DNA from: CAJXUU01 sp963975265
GTDB lineage: Bacteria > Bacteroidota > Bacteroidia > Chitinophagales > Saprospiraceae
Direction of reading: 5' to 3'
NCBI GenBank assembly: GCA_963975265.1
Contig: CAXBGT010000018.1
Span: forward strand, 1-43,971
DNA length: 43,971 nt
Positions 35,095 to 43,635 of this stretch are shown piece after piece (the first letter of the stretch is position 1; every line of letters starts with the position of its first letter). Made by a program: the position numbers and the translations under genes. Below the pieces are notes generated by a model. The model was not told the origin of the DNA and did no database searches. It worked only from the letters and a program-made list of their open reading frames with translations.

Positions 35095-37113
35095 CTACCA
35101 ATCAACTCTCCAACTTAAGATTGGGATTAGTCCAAGTTGCTTTTTTAAAGTTGATTTTTGAGTAAGGGGCTCATAATAATAATAAGCATCGTTTTCTCTA
35201 TTGGTTACATTCTGGATATCAAGAGAAATAGTGGATCGGTTGCTTGGTTTGTAATAGATTCTGAGGTCTGCTCTATAATAATCTGATAATTTGAGCTGTG
35301 GAGGTGCAGAATGTATAAATTCTGTATACCCCCATTCTCGAGACAGCCTAGTGGAAACTGACAATTGCGTTTCACCTCCTCTCATATGATATGATGCAGA
35401 AAGACCAAAAGCTCGTTCTCGATTATATTTCCATTCTTTTTGCAATCTAATATTAAAGATGTAGCCATAATCCAAAGGACTTCTAGCTGTACCTCCAGTA
35501 AATATTGCACCATAATAATCAACTTTTGAATCCTGTAGTGTCAAGTTTGAATGTATATTAAATCCTTTAATAGTGTGATCAGAATAGAATGATATACCAG
35601 TAATAATCGGATTATCTACATCAAGAAAGTTGTCATTCGGGTCAGTATATCCAAGGGGTAAATTATCAAGATTTTGTAAAGATAAAATTTCGAACCTATT
35701 GTTTCTTGATGAAAGATCACCCAATTGATGACGGTATATATTTACACCAACACCTTTGTATTTGATATCTAAAGCAATGTTAACACTTACTTGATTTTGT
35801 ATAAAGAAACTATCCAATGCAAGTTCGATACTTTGATTTTGAGCGGTCCTAGATATTGATAAGTTTGATTTAAGGTTTCCTTTTTTATAGCCTAAACCGA
35901 TATGTCCAATGATATCTATTAAATTAACTCCTGTATGCTGAGATGAAATACCCAAAGTAGATGAAAGAGTAAAACGTTTTGATAACCTTACAATTGTATT
36001 TGCAGTAGGTTGAACCGATAAGCTAGTTCTTTGTATTCTACGATCAACAAATTGTCCTTCATTATCGGCTGGAAATAGCTTCATCAAAAACTGATTGTCC
36101 AACCATGATTCTAGCGTATATCCAAAACTTAAATTTTTATACTTTCTAGTATAATTATGATTGAGCGATAAAAGTGTTGCTCTATTTTCATATTCTGTTG
36201 ATGAGTTGATAGGGATATTTGCTTCCGCAGTTTTATGAACTACCCTTCGGCTTAAATTGATGGTATTATTGAGATCAAAATTAGCTCCTTTATATGTATG
36301 ATTGATTCCGCCAATCAATATTTTGGCATTATAATCTGATTCTTGCAGATCTTTGAATTCTGTAACCAAAGAATCTAGTGCATCTTTTGTTGTGCTGTTA
36401 GCTCCTAAAGTGAGATAGATAGAATAATCTCCACTTTTGCGGTTCATACTATATTTGGTGGTCAGGTCTTGATAATTGATTTTCTCACCACCAAAATCTA
36501 ACCCTAGACCAGTGAGTACACCAACAGTGGAGTATCTATAATTTACCATCAATTGGTCTCTATCAAATTTTTTATCAAAGCCTGCTTCTAGCCCTATCAA
36601 ACTAAGATTTGTAGAAAGTCCAGTTTTGTATGGATTTCTAAATTTAATATCAGACATTCCTGCCAATGACCCCAATGATTTGTCCGAAGGATTTCCATTA
36701 AACTCTAGTGAACCAATCACTTGTCCGCTCATCATATTCACACCTCCTGCAGAACTAGATGGCAAGTCAGAAATTGTCCCAGCATTAGAATTATGGTTTG
36801 GATTCAAAATCCTCGCTCCGTATAAACTCCATTGATGATACTGGGCGGGCATTCCATGATATATCACAGAATTAGCTTGATCATTTGCGGTACTGATACC
36901 TGGTGTTTTGATAAGCAATCGAGTAGGATCTTCTAATGCGCCAGCCATAGTCAAAAATTGCTTTCTGCTCAGACTTACGGTACCATTTTCATAGATTCTT
37001 GAACTTGATATTTGGAGCTCTTCAACTCGTTTTTTTAATGTTGTATCCTGATCAATTTGACCAAAACCCATTAGAAATAAAAAAGAAAAGAGACATGCGA
37101 AAGTATATTTCAT
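35095..37113 (-). CDS. TonB-dependent receptor-like outer-membrane protein
   Basis: 672 residues: signal peptide (1-19, GFGQ), a plug domain at about 30-150 (ISSSRIYENGTVSLSRKQFL, DPTRLLIKTPGIST, GARILNPNHNSNAGTISDLP, GVNMMSGQVIG) and a beta-barrel of alternating strands ending in an aromatic residue (LSWRVDW). It lacks the N-terminal carboxypeptidase-like domain seen in SusC proteins. TonB-dependent receptors import large or scarce substrates; the ligand here is unknown. Its ATG directly abuts the stop of pdxA, so the two are translationally coupled, which may hint at uptake linked to vitamin B6 but could be accidental. Confidence 0.85.
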   Translation of the reverse strand: MKYTFACLFSFLFLMGFGQIDQDTTLKKRVEELQISSSRIYENGTVSLSRKQFLTMAGALEDPTRLLIKTPGISTANDQANSVIYHGMPAQYHQWSLYGARILNPNHNSNAGTISDLPSSSAGGVNMMSGQVIGSLEFNGNPSDKSLGSLAGMSDIKFRNPYKTGLSTNLSLIGLEAGFDKKFDRDQLMVNYRYSTVGVLTGLGLDFGGEKINYQDLTTKYSMNRKSGDYSIYLTLGANSTTKDALDSLVTEFKDLQESDYNAKILIGGINHTYKGANFDLNNTINLSRRVVHKTAEANIPINSSTEYENRATLLSLNHNYTRKYKNLSFGYTLESWLDNQFLMKLFPADNEGQFVDRRIQRTSLSVQPTANTIVRLSKRFTLSSTLGISSQHTGVNLIDIIGHIGLGYKKGNLKSNLSISRTAQNQSIELALDSFFIQNQVSVNIALDIKYKGVGVNIYRHQLGDLSSRNNRFEILSLQNLDNLPLGYTDPNDNFLDVDNPIITGISFYSDHTIKGFNIHSNLTLQDSKVDYYGAIFTGGTARSPLDYGYIFNIRLQKEWKYNRERAFGLSASYHMRGGETQLSVSTRLSREWGYTEFIHSAPPQLKLSDYYRADLRIYYKPSNRSTISLDIQNVTNRENDAYYYYEPLTQKSTLKKQLGLIPILSWRVDW

Positions 37114-38178
37114 CTATTTAGGTCTTCTATCTCGGTTACTTCTTGATCTATCCGTTCTTTCTAAACTATTCTCTCTGTCAGAGTGGTATTCCTTTCTTGT
37201 TTTAGCAATATCGATAGCCGCAAAAATGGCACTTCTTAAAGAAGATTCATCTGCCAAATTTTTACCAGCGATGTCATATGCAGTGCCATGATCAGGAGAA
37301 GTACGTACGATAGGTAGTCCTGCCGTAAAGTTAACTCCATTACCAAAAGTAAGTGCCTTAAACGGTATCAATCCTTGATCATGATACATAGCTAGCACAG
37401 CGTCCACCTTTTTGAATTGCGATGAACCAAAAAATCCATCCGCAGGATAGGGTCCAGTAACTAACATCCCACTTTTTTTAGCTTCCAAGACAGCAGGCCT
37501 TACTTCAGTATCATCTTCCGTTCCTATTGCTCCATCATCACCAGCGTGAGGATTGAGACCTAGTACGGCGATTATTGGTTTTTGGATCCCGAAATCTTCA
37601 ACTAACGTTTTATGAAGAATGCTTAATTTCTTTGCAACTAGCTCTTTTGTAACTAACTCAGCGACTTTTGATATAGGCTCATGATTTGTAACTAATGCAA
37701 CTTTGAGTGCATCGCTAACCATCATCATCATACTTTCACTGCTTTGAAATTTATCAGCAATAAACTCTGTATGACCAGGAAATGGGAAGTCTGCCATTTT
37801 CATAGCCTGCTTGTTAATCGGTGCAGTTACTATGCCGTCGATCTTATTGTCTTGAAAATCTCTTACAGCTCTATCCAATGCAATGTGAGCAAATTTTCCT
37901 CCATCGATAGTCGCTTTTCCAAGCTCTATATCTGCCTTTTCTTCCCAACAATTGAGCACATTTACTCTATTATATCTTGCTGACTCTGCAGTAGAAACAC
38001 TTGAAAACTGAAAATTTTCATTGACTATATTCTTGTAATAAGACACCACTTTGGATGAACCATAGACAATGGGTGTGAACAGATTGAGTATGCGTTCGTC
38101 ACTCAATGCCTTTATAATTACTTCCGTACTTACACCATTTATATCTCCGATTGTAATTCCTAATTTTAGTTTACTCAT
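37114..38178 (-). CDS. pdxA: 4-hydroxythreonine-4-phosphate dehydrogenase PdxA
   Basis: 354 residues from ATG 38178 (a TTG five codons upstream is less likely). It oxidises 4-phosphohydroxy-L-threonine in the DXP-dependent pyridoxal phosphate pathway. Seen: GITIGDINGVSTEVIIKAL, the metal-binding histidines in FPGHTEFIADKF, NPHAGDDGAIG and AMYHDQGLIPFKAL, and RTSPDHGTAYDIAGK. After the normal end of the fold there is an extra Arg/Ser-rich tail (SLERTDRSRSNRDRRPK) unusual for the family. It is first of two genes, with the TonB-dependent receptor following without a gap. Confidence 0.95.
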   Translation of the reverse strand: MSKLKLGITIGDINGVSTEVIIKALSDERILNLFTPIVYGSSKVVSYYKNIVNENFQFSSVSTAESARYNRVNVLNCWEEKADIELGKATIDGGKFAHIALDRAVRDFQDNKIDGIVTAPINKQAMKMADFPFPGHTEFIADKFQSSESMMMMVSDALKVALVTNHEPISKVAELVTKELVAKKLSILHKTLVEDFGIQKPIIAVLGLNPHAGDDGAIGTEDDTEVRPAVLEAKKSGMLVTGPYPADGFFGSSQFKKVDAVLAMYHDQGLIPFKALTFGNGVNFTAGLPIVRTSPDHGTAYDIAGKNLADESSLRSAIFAAIDIAKTRKEYHSDRENSLERTDRSRSNRDRRPK

Positions 38179-38330
38179 GTTTATATTTTGCAAGAAGACA
38201 GACTTTGCTAAGTCACTTCTTTTCTTTTTTCAAATTCTAAAAGGCTAAGATAATATTTATATACCAACCTATTTTTCAATTATTCTATATATCTGTCTTA
38301 TGCCTTATATATATATTGTTCAATTCAACT

Positions 38331-38338
38331 TACATTTG
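38331..38338 (+). promoter_or_regulatory. Bacteroidota -7 box (TACATTTG)
   Basis: Exact TAnnTTTG match, 20 bases before the ATG of the deiodinase-like gene. Confidence 0.45.
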
Positions 38339-38358
38339 ATTTATAAACAAACAATGCA

Positions 38359-39024
38359 ATGAAAGCTAACGACTTTATTAAATATACACCAATAGATACC
38401 CAAAATCATACCGCTCTAGAAAGAGCTTCAAATTATCGAGCTTTTATCGAACAAAGAAGATCTCTAAGATTCTTTTCAGATAAGGCGGTAAGTAAAGAAA
38501 CTATAGAAAATATAATAATGGCTGCTTCTTCTGCTCCATCGGGGGCTCATAAACAGCCATGGACATTCTGTGCAATTTCTTCGTCTGAAATAAAAGCAAA
38601 AATCAGAGAAGCCGCAGAAAAAGAAGAGTACATCAGTTACAATGGACGTATGTCTGATGAATGGATAGATGACTTAAAAAAGTTTGAAACGGATTGGAAT
38701 AAGCCTTTTATCGATATAGCCCCGTGGATAATTGTATTATTTAAGAAAGCCTATGATTTGGATAATGATGGAAATAAAATGAAAAATTATTATGTAAATG
38801 AGTCAGTAGGAATTGCAGCTGGTTTTTTTATCTCTGCGGTTCATAATGCAGGCTTAGTGACATTGACCCATACTCCCAGTCCTATGAATTTTCTTCAGAG
38901 CCTGCTAGGAAGGCCAGATAATGAAAGACCGTTTTTGTTGCTTCCAGTTGGATACCCTTCGGATGATGCTGTGGTGCCAGTGCTTGAGCGTAAATCTGCA
39001 AATGATGTCATTGTTTATTATTAG
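38359..39024 (+). CDS. Iodotyrosine deiodinase-like nitroreductase-fold flavoprotein
   Basis: 221 residues, FMN-dependent nitroreductase fold: RRSLRFFSDKAVSKETIENI, SSAPSGAHKQPWTF (FMN-binding; the PSGAHxxPWTF form is typical of iodotyrosine deiodinase, IYD), NESVGIAAGFFISAVHNAGL, LLGRPDNERPFLLLPVGYP. The three residues that hold the zwitterion of halotyrosine in animal IYD are all present with the right spacing: Glu90, Tyr94 and Lys115 (EYISYNGRM...TDWNK). Alignment to the remembered human sequence is good throughout. This predicts reductive dehalogenation of iodo- or bromotyrosine. The membrane anchor of animal IYD is absent, as in bacterial homologues. The gene is divergent from pdxA. Confidence 0.88.
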   Translation: MKANDFIKYTPIDTQNHTALERASNYRAFIEQRRSLRFFSDKAVSKETIENIIMAASSAPSGAHKQPWTFCAISSSEIKAKIREAAEKEEYISYNGRMSDEWIDDLKKFETDWNKPFIDIAPWIIVLFKKAYDLDNDGNKMKNYYVNESVGIAAGFFISAVHNAGLVTLTHTPSPMNFLQSLLGRPDNERPFLLLPVGYPSDDAVVPVLERKSANDVIVYY

Positions 39025-39134
39025 TGTTATAAGCAATTATTCACCAATTACTGCTGAGATAACCGATTTTGTCATGAATTGACGGAAAATGCGGCACAAT
39101 GTGTTGCGATATCTGTCATTTGATGAATTCTTTG

Positions 39135-39142
39135 TATATTTG
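39135..39142 (+). promoter_or_regulatory. Bacteroidota -7 box (TATATTTG)
   Basis: Exact TAnnTTTG match 34 bases before the ATG of the LexA-like regulator. Confidence 0.5.
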
Positions 39143-39176
39143 AAAGATCATTCTAAATATATAACTGACGAGGATA

Positions 39177-39944
39177 ATGACTAAATTGGCATCAAATCTC
39201 AAATACCTTCGAAAAAAAGGAAAGATTTCCCAAGGGGAATTGGCTGAAGAATTCGAAGTAGCTCGAACCACAATGGGCGACTATGAAAGAGGTAAGACGG
39301 AACCTAATCTAGAGATGTTAATCAGAATGTCTCAGAAATTTGATGTTGCGATTGATGAACTAATTACCCATGATCTTACACACAATGAACTCGAAATTGT
39401 TCGACAAGATGGCCTGAGGGTTTTGGCGATTAGTGTAGATAGGGATAATAATGAAAATATAGAATTGGTTGATACGAAAGCGGAAGCTGGATATTTAGAT
39501 AGTTTTCAGGATCCAGAATATATTCGAGATCTACCAAAAATATCCTTTCCAAATATTCCGAATGGTACTTTTAGAGGGTTTGAAATTAGAGGTGATTCCA
39601 TGTTGCCTATGGAGTCAGGAAGTATCGTGCTTTGTTCGTATGTAGAGCAAATAGATCAGATAAGAGATGGAAAAACGTATGTTGTAGTTAGTGAAGAACG
39701 AGGTCTAGTATATAAGCGTGTGATCAAAAAGAAAAAAGCTGAAAAACTTGTTCTTTCCTCTGATAATGAATCTTATATTCCATATGAAATAGGCTATAAT
39801 GACATCTCAGAAGTGTGGCAATATTATGCACACCTTAGTTTTTCAGATTCAAAATCAAGTTTCAATGATCATCTAGAAGAAAAACTGACCGACATCCAAA
39901 AGAAAGTCAATGAGATCAGGAACGTGCTCAATAAGAGTGTTTGA
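39177..39944 (+). CDS. LexA-like transcriptional regulator (XRE helix-turn-helix plus S24 peptidase)
   Basis: 255 residues. Cro/C1-type HTH at about 4-60 (LKYLRKKGKISQGELAEEFE, RTTMGDYERGKTEPNLEML). The S24 self-cleaving domain at about 95-215 has an Ala104-Gly105 bond in KAEAGYLDSF as candidate cleavage site, the catalytic Ser141 in EIRGDSMLPM and Lys180 in GLVYKRV. A C-terminal coiled helix (HLEEKLTDIQKKVNEIRNVL) may aid dimerisation. By analogy it is a repressor that RecA filaments inactivate on DNA damage. No SOS box can be read with confidence. Confidence 0.9.
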   Translation: MTKLASNLKYLRKKGKISQGELAEEFEVARTTMGDYERGKTEPNLEMLIRMSQKFDVAIDELITHDLTHNELEIVRQDGLRVLAISVDRDNNENIELVDTKAEAGYLDSFQDPEYIRDLPKISFPNIPNGTFRGFEIRGDSMLPMESGSIVLCSYVEQIDQIRDGKTYVVVSEERGLVYKRVIKKKKAEKLVLSSDNESYIPYEIGYNDISEVWQYYAHLSFSDSKSSFNDHLEEKLTDIQKKVNEIRNVLNKSV

Positions 39945-40569
39945 TTATTTGCTGATACAGAATTTAATTCCATCTTCTGTTTGATATTGTCTTCGACATT
40001 TTATCTATAGTGGTTTTTGATTCAAATTAGTGGACAAACTGTATTCGATGCCTTTTCGTGTACATTAAAATAAGATCTTTGGCGAAATAGCCTAAAAGCT
40101 AAACTGTATTCTGCCCCAGCCAATCATAACCCCCTCTGGATGGCAAGGAGGTGGAATCACCTTACGCTCATTATTGCCCAACCTTTAAATCAAGCTAGCT
40201 AAAATTAGATTATTCAACGGACTCTTGTTTTGACAGTTTTGATATTAAATCTATTAGTGGGGCGCGATTATTAGCTTATTCGAAGTATTTGATGAGTCGC
40301 CGACATTAAATCTAAAAGGTTTAGCGGTTATCAACATTTTCGTAACACTATAAATAAAGCAAGATGTTACTTGTGGCATATTGGAGGCGAGCGAAAAGTC
40401 TAACTTCTAAATTATTACTGCTGCTTTGGACAAGGGATAAGATACAAGTTTAGTATTTACATAAAAATCGAAACATAGAACTAATAGTTCTCTAAAAAAT
40501 CAATCATCGACAGATCACATTTGTCAACCTTCTTTTACATATCTTGTTGCCTTGATATAAATACTTAGG
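39945..40569. other. Intergenic region, no gene recognised
   Basis: 625 bases between the LexA-like gene and mqnC with no plausible coding frame. It holds a small hairpin AGGTG-GAAT-CACCT (40149-40162) within a GC-richer patch (about 40110-40165), and a 10-bp direct repeat ATTAAATCTA (40244-40253, 40305-40314). No promoter consensus is clear near the mqnC start. Confidence 0.5.
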
Positions 40570-41712
40570 ATGAATACAACAGAATTACTAGCAAGAGCAC
40601 AAAAAGGTGAATTTTTATCAGCTGAAGAAGGCGTCTTTTTATTTGAGAACGCTACTACCACAGATCTAATGTTTGTAGCGAATGAGATGAGATATGAGAG
40701 AGTACCAGAAAAAACGGTTACTTGGATCATAGATAGAAATAGTAATACAACCAACGTTTGTATAGCCAATTGTAAGTTCTGTAATTTCTATAGAAGACCT
40801 GGACATGATGAAGCTTATATCACTACGATAGAACAGTACAAGCAGAAGATAGAGGAGACATTTGCTTTTGGTGGCGAGCAACTATTGCTTCAAGGAGGAC
40901 ACCACCCTGACTTGGGACTTCAGTACTATTGTGACCTGTTTAGAGAATTAAAATCATTATATCCTAATTTAAAATTGCATGCTCTAGGCCCTCCAGAAAT
41001 TGCACATATAACTAAGTTAGAACAAAGTACACACACAGAAGTATTACAAGCATTGAAAGATGCAGGATTAGATTCTCTTCCTGGAGCTGGCGCGGAGATA
41101 TTGGACGATAGAGTAAGAAGGTTGATCTCCAAAGGAAAGTGTGGAGGTAAAGAATGGTTGGATGTTATGAGAGCAGCGCATCAGTTGGACATTACTACTT
41201 CAGCGACAATGATGTTCGGGCATATAGAAACGAATCTAGAACGAATGGAACACTTTGTGGATATTCGTCAGGTGCAAAGTGAAAAGCCTTCTCATGTAAA
41301 AGGATTTTTGGCATTTATCCCATGGCCATTTATGGATGAGGATACGATATTGAAAAAGATAAAAAGAGCTCGAAACGAAGTCACAGGAGATGAATATGTA
41401 CGTATGATAGCAATGAGTAGAATCATGTTACCAAATGTAGTCAACATCCAAGCATCATGGTTGACTGTGGGTAAACAAGTGGCTCAAGTTTGTCTTCATT
41501 CTGGGGCAAATGATTTTGGATCGATTATGATTGAAGAAAATGTGGTGTCAGCTGCAGGAGCAGCATTCAGATTTACAGCGGATGGAATACAAGAGGCCAT
41601 TAAAGAAGCAGGTTTCAGACCACAACTCCGTACACAACAATATGAGTATAGAGAATTACCTCAAAACATGAAACAACAAGAGCTCGATCATGCAACTATG
41701 ATAGTTGATTAA
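40570..41712 (+). CDS. mqnC: Cyclic dehypoxanthinyl futalosine synthase (radical SAM, menaquinone)
   Basis: 380-residue radical SAM enzyme of the futalosine route to menaquinone; it cyclises dehypoxanthine futalosine. The [4Fe-4S] motif CxxxCxxC is at Cys64, Cys68, Cys71 (TNVCIANCKFCNFYRRPGHD). Other family landmarks: GGEQLLLQGGHHPDLGLQYY, LGPPEIAHI, LPGAGAEILDDRVR, ATMMFGHIET, FLAFIPWPFMDEDT, NIQASWLTVGKQVAQ and GANDFGSIMIEENVVSAAG. The 'NSNTTNVC' form is the MqnC-type of Bacteroidota rather than MqnE. Respiration with menaquinone is implied. The gene is followed by the pyrophosphatase at 43 bases. Confidence 0.95.
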   Translation: MNTTELLARAQKGEFLSAEEGVFLFENATTTDLMFVANEMRYERVPEKTVTWIIDRNSNTTNVCIANCKFCNFYRRPGHDEAYITTIEQYKQKIEETFAFGGEQLLLQGGHHPDLGLQYYCDLFRELKSLYPNLKLHALGPPEIAHITKLEQSTHTEVLQALKDAGLDSLPGAGAEILDDRVRRLISKGKCGGKEWLDVMRAAHQLDITTSATMMFGHIETNLERMEHFVDIRQVQSEKPSHVKGFLAFIPWPFMDEDTILKKIKRARNEVTGDEYVRMIAMSRIMLPNVVNIQASWLTVGKQVAQVCLHSGANDFGSIMIEENVVSAAGAAFRFTADGIQEAIKEAGFRPQLRTQQYEYRELPQNMKQQELDHATMIVD

Positions 41713-41754
41713 TTTTGAGACTAGTATTATTTACAATTTCCAAATACAAGTAGC

Positions 41755-42420
41755 TTGAAAACTCCTTATTTTTTATTGGCTATTTTTCTATTTGTAGGGT
41801 CTTCTTGTAAACAAGAGAAAGCGAAAAAAAAAGATTCTCCAGGAGAAACGGTACATCAGGAACCTAAAGCAGATATTGCATATGAAAATGTGCTTGCATT
41901 AAATCCTGATAGTTCGATCAATATGATCGTAGAAATCTCAGCGGGGACTACCGCTAAATATGAGATGAGCAAAAAAACATATCAAATCGTAATTGATAGT
42001 ATTGACGGTCAGCCTAGATATATTGACTATTTGGGGTATCCCGGCAACTATGGTATGATTCCGAACACTATCCTGCCTAAGTCAGAAGGTGGAGATGGAG
42101 ATCCATTAGATATATTACTATTGGGTGTAACACAACCGAGAGGAAGTATCCAAAAAGTAAGAATTGTAGGTGTCATGAAACTTCTCGATAATAATGAACA
42201 AGATGATAAAATAATAGCTGTTCCATTGACTGAAAAGTGGTCTAGAGTTCAGAATATTGAAGATCTAGATCAATATTTTCCAGGAGCTAGAGTGATTGTT
42301 TCTACTTTTTTTACCAATTATAAAGCAAAAGGAGAAATGGAGTTCGAAAGTTGGGGTGGTAGAAAAGAAGCTATGAAAGTGGTGAATTTAGCACACGATT
42401 ATCCTTCTTCGCAGAATTAA
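41755..42420 (+). CDS. Lipoprotein-type inorganic pyrophosphatase (family I)
   Basis: 221 residues from TTG 41755; no ATG is available upstream, and this start gives a lipoprotein signal (PYFLLAIFLFVGSSC, Cys18). A family I soluble pyrophosphatase fold follows with the active-site set visible: KYE, PRYIDYLGYPGNYGMIPNT, the triple Asp motif GDGDPLDILLL, DNNEQDDKIIAVP, and NYKAKG near the end. Family I enzymes hydrolyse PPi with Mg2+ in the cytoplasm; the lipobox places this one outside the inner membrane, where it may salvage phosphate from extracellular PPi. It lies 43 bases after mqnC, possibly one transcript. Confidence 0.9.
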   Translation: MKTPYFLLAIFLFVGSSCKQEKAKKKDSPGETVHQEPKADIAYENVLALNPDSSINMIVEISAGTTAKYEMSKKTYQIVIDSIDGQPRYIDYLGYPGNYGMIPNTILPKSEGGDGDPLDILLLGVTQPRGSIQKVRIVGVMKLLDNNEQDDKIIAVPLTEKWSRVQNIEDLDQYFPGARVIVSTFFTNYKAKGEMEFESWGGRKEAMKVVNLAHDYPSSQN

Positions 42421-42447
42421 TATTTGTTCCCGTAAATATACTTACCT

Positions 42448-42489
42448 ATTCACATTGAGTTAACTAATAAGGTATAAACAATTGTGAAT
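42448..42489. terminator. Possible bidirectional terminator hairpin
   Basis: ATTCACA(TTG) (42448-42457) pairs with (CAA)TGTGAAT (ending 42489) across a long loop, between the converging pyrophosphatase and GSCFA genes. The 7-10-bp stem is AT-rich and the T-runs are poor, so this is tentative. Confidence 0.25.
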
Positions 42490-42496
42490 TTATTGC

Positions 42497-43477
42497 TCAC
42501 TTGTTAGTGTTGAAATGATTGTTATATGTTGTAAAATCAACACCGGAATATTTCTGGCTTAATCTTTTTACTTCTACTAGTTGTTTATTGCAAAAAGATT
42601 TGTGTCCCTCTGAGTTGGGATCAAAGGGTAGGTGATTAAATGCACGATTTAGTTTTTGGAAATCGCTCACTTTTTCTTTTGCAGATGAATCAAAATATAC
42701 ATCCATAAATCTATTCCATATGATGTTTACAGCTTGCTGTGTTGGGTGAATCATATCTTCATCATAGAATCTATAATTACGCAATTCGTCCATCATGATT
42801 TCGTAAGATGGAAAATATGAAGCCTGACTATATTTAGCAATTAACTTACAACAGAGAAGTATAAGTTTTGACTTGCTTACGTTGTTGTCTACTAGACCTT
42901 CTTTTGTATGCCTGACAGGGCTTACAGTAAATGTTATATGAAGGTTCGGTCTTATCTCTATAAGTTGGTCAATCGCTGCAGAGATAGAATTGTACATAAG
43001 CTGATCATCCAAAAACTGTCTTTCAAATAGTTGGTTTGGTACTTTATGACAATTAGAGACTAATCTATCTTGCTCAATATGATGATATCCGATACTTGTA
43101 CCAAAAGTAATGATCAAGCAATCTAGACCTGACAAAAGGTTATTGGTCGCAAGTATTGATTCATTTGCATTTTCTAAAGTCTTTTGTGGTTCTGTTGCAT
43201 CATAAAAGGAGTGCAAATCATAGATGAAATGCCTATTATTATGTTGGTCTACTTCTTTTAAGGTAAATAACTCTTTAGAAATGCTTCTTGATAATAGATT
43301 GCCAATACTAATAGGATTAAATACAGTGTTAAACGGGTTGGATTGACATATAAAATGAGAATCTAAAAGCTTATTTCCAATATGTTCTGAGAAACATGAT
43401 CCGAGTGTCATGATTTTAGACGAAGAGTTAATTTCACAATTTGACTTATCAATATGTACAGGAGTGCTAAGATTCAT
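42497..43477 (-). CDS. GSCFA domain protein
   Basis: 326 residues from ATG 43477, chosen because the conserved part begins just after it (MNLSTPVHIDKSNCEINSSS); the frame continues upstream to an ATG at 43510 and a TTG at 43522. The N-terminal signature MTLGSCFSEHIGNKL gives the GSCFA family its name; FGTSIGYHHIEQDR, CHKVPNQLFERQFL and TFTVSPVRHTKEGLVDNNVS are further family blocks, and EDMIHPTQQAVNIIW resembles the His/Asp block of SGNH-like hydrolases. The Ser in GSCFS and His in HPTQ suggest an esterase-like active site, but no function is established here. An exact -7-like box (TAATTTTG) abuts the chosen ATG. Confidence 0.88.
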   Translation of the reverse strand: MNLSTPVHIDKSNCEINSSSKIMTLGSCFSEHIGNKLLDSHFICQSNPFNTVFNPISIGNLLSRSISKELFTLKEVDQHNNRHFIYDLHSFYDATEPQKTLENANESILATNNLLSGLDCLIITFGTSIGYHHIEQDRLVSNCHKVPNQLFERQFLDDQLMYNSISAAIDQLIEIRPNLHITFTVSPVRHTKEGLVDNNVSKSKLILLCCKLIAKYSQASYFPSYEIMMDELRNYRFYDEDMIHPTQQAVNIIWNRFMDVYFDSSAKEKVSDFQKLNRAFNHLPFDPNSEGHKSFCNKQLVEVKRLSQKYSGVDFTTYNNHFNTNK

Positions 43478-43599
43478 TACTACAAAATTACTCAATATTT
43501 TTGTGAACATAATAGGTATCAAAATTACATTTCACAATGATTATTATATACTTGCTAACTTTATGTCTCTCTATACAGTGAAATGTTCTTGAAAGGGTC

Positions 43600-43607
43600 T
43601 AAATTTG
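43600..43607 (+). promoter_or_regulatory. Bacteroidota -7 box (TAAATTTG)
   Basis: Exact TAnnTTTG match 28 bases before the ATG of the last, partial gene. Confidence 0.45.
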
Positions 43608-43635
43608 TATTCACATCCACCATATAATATCATTA

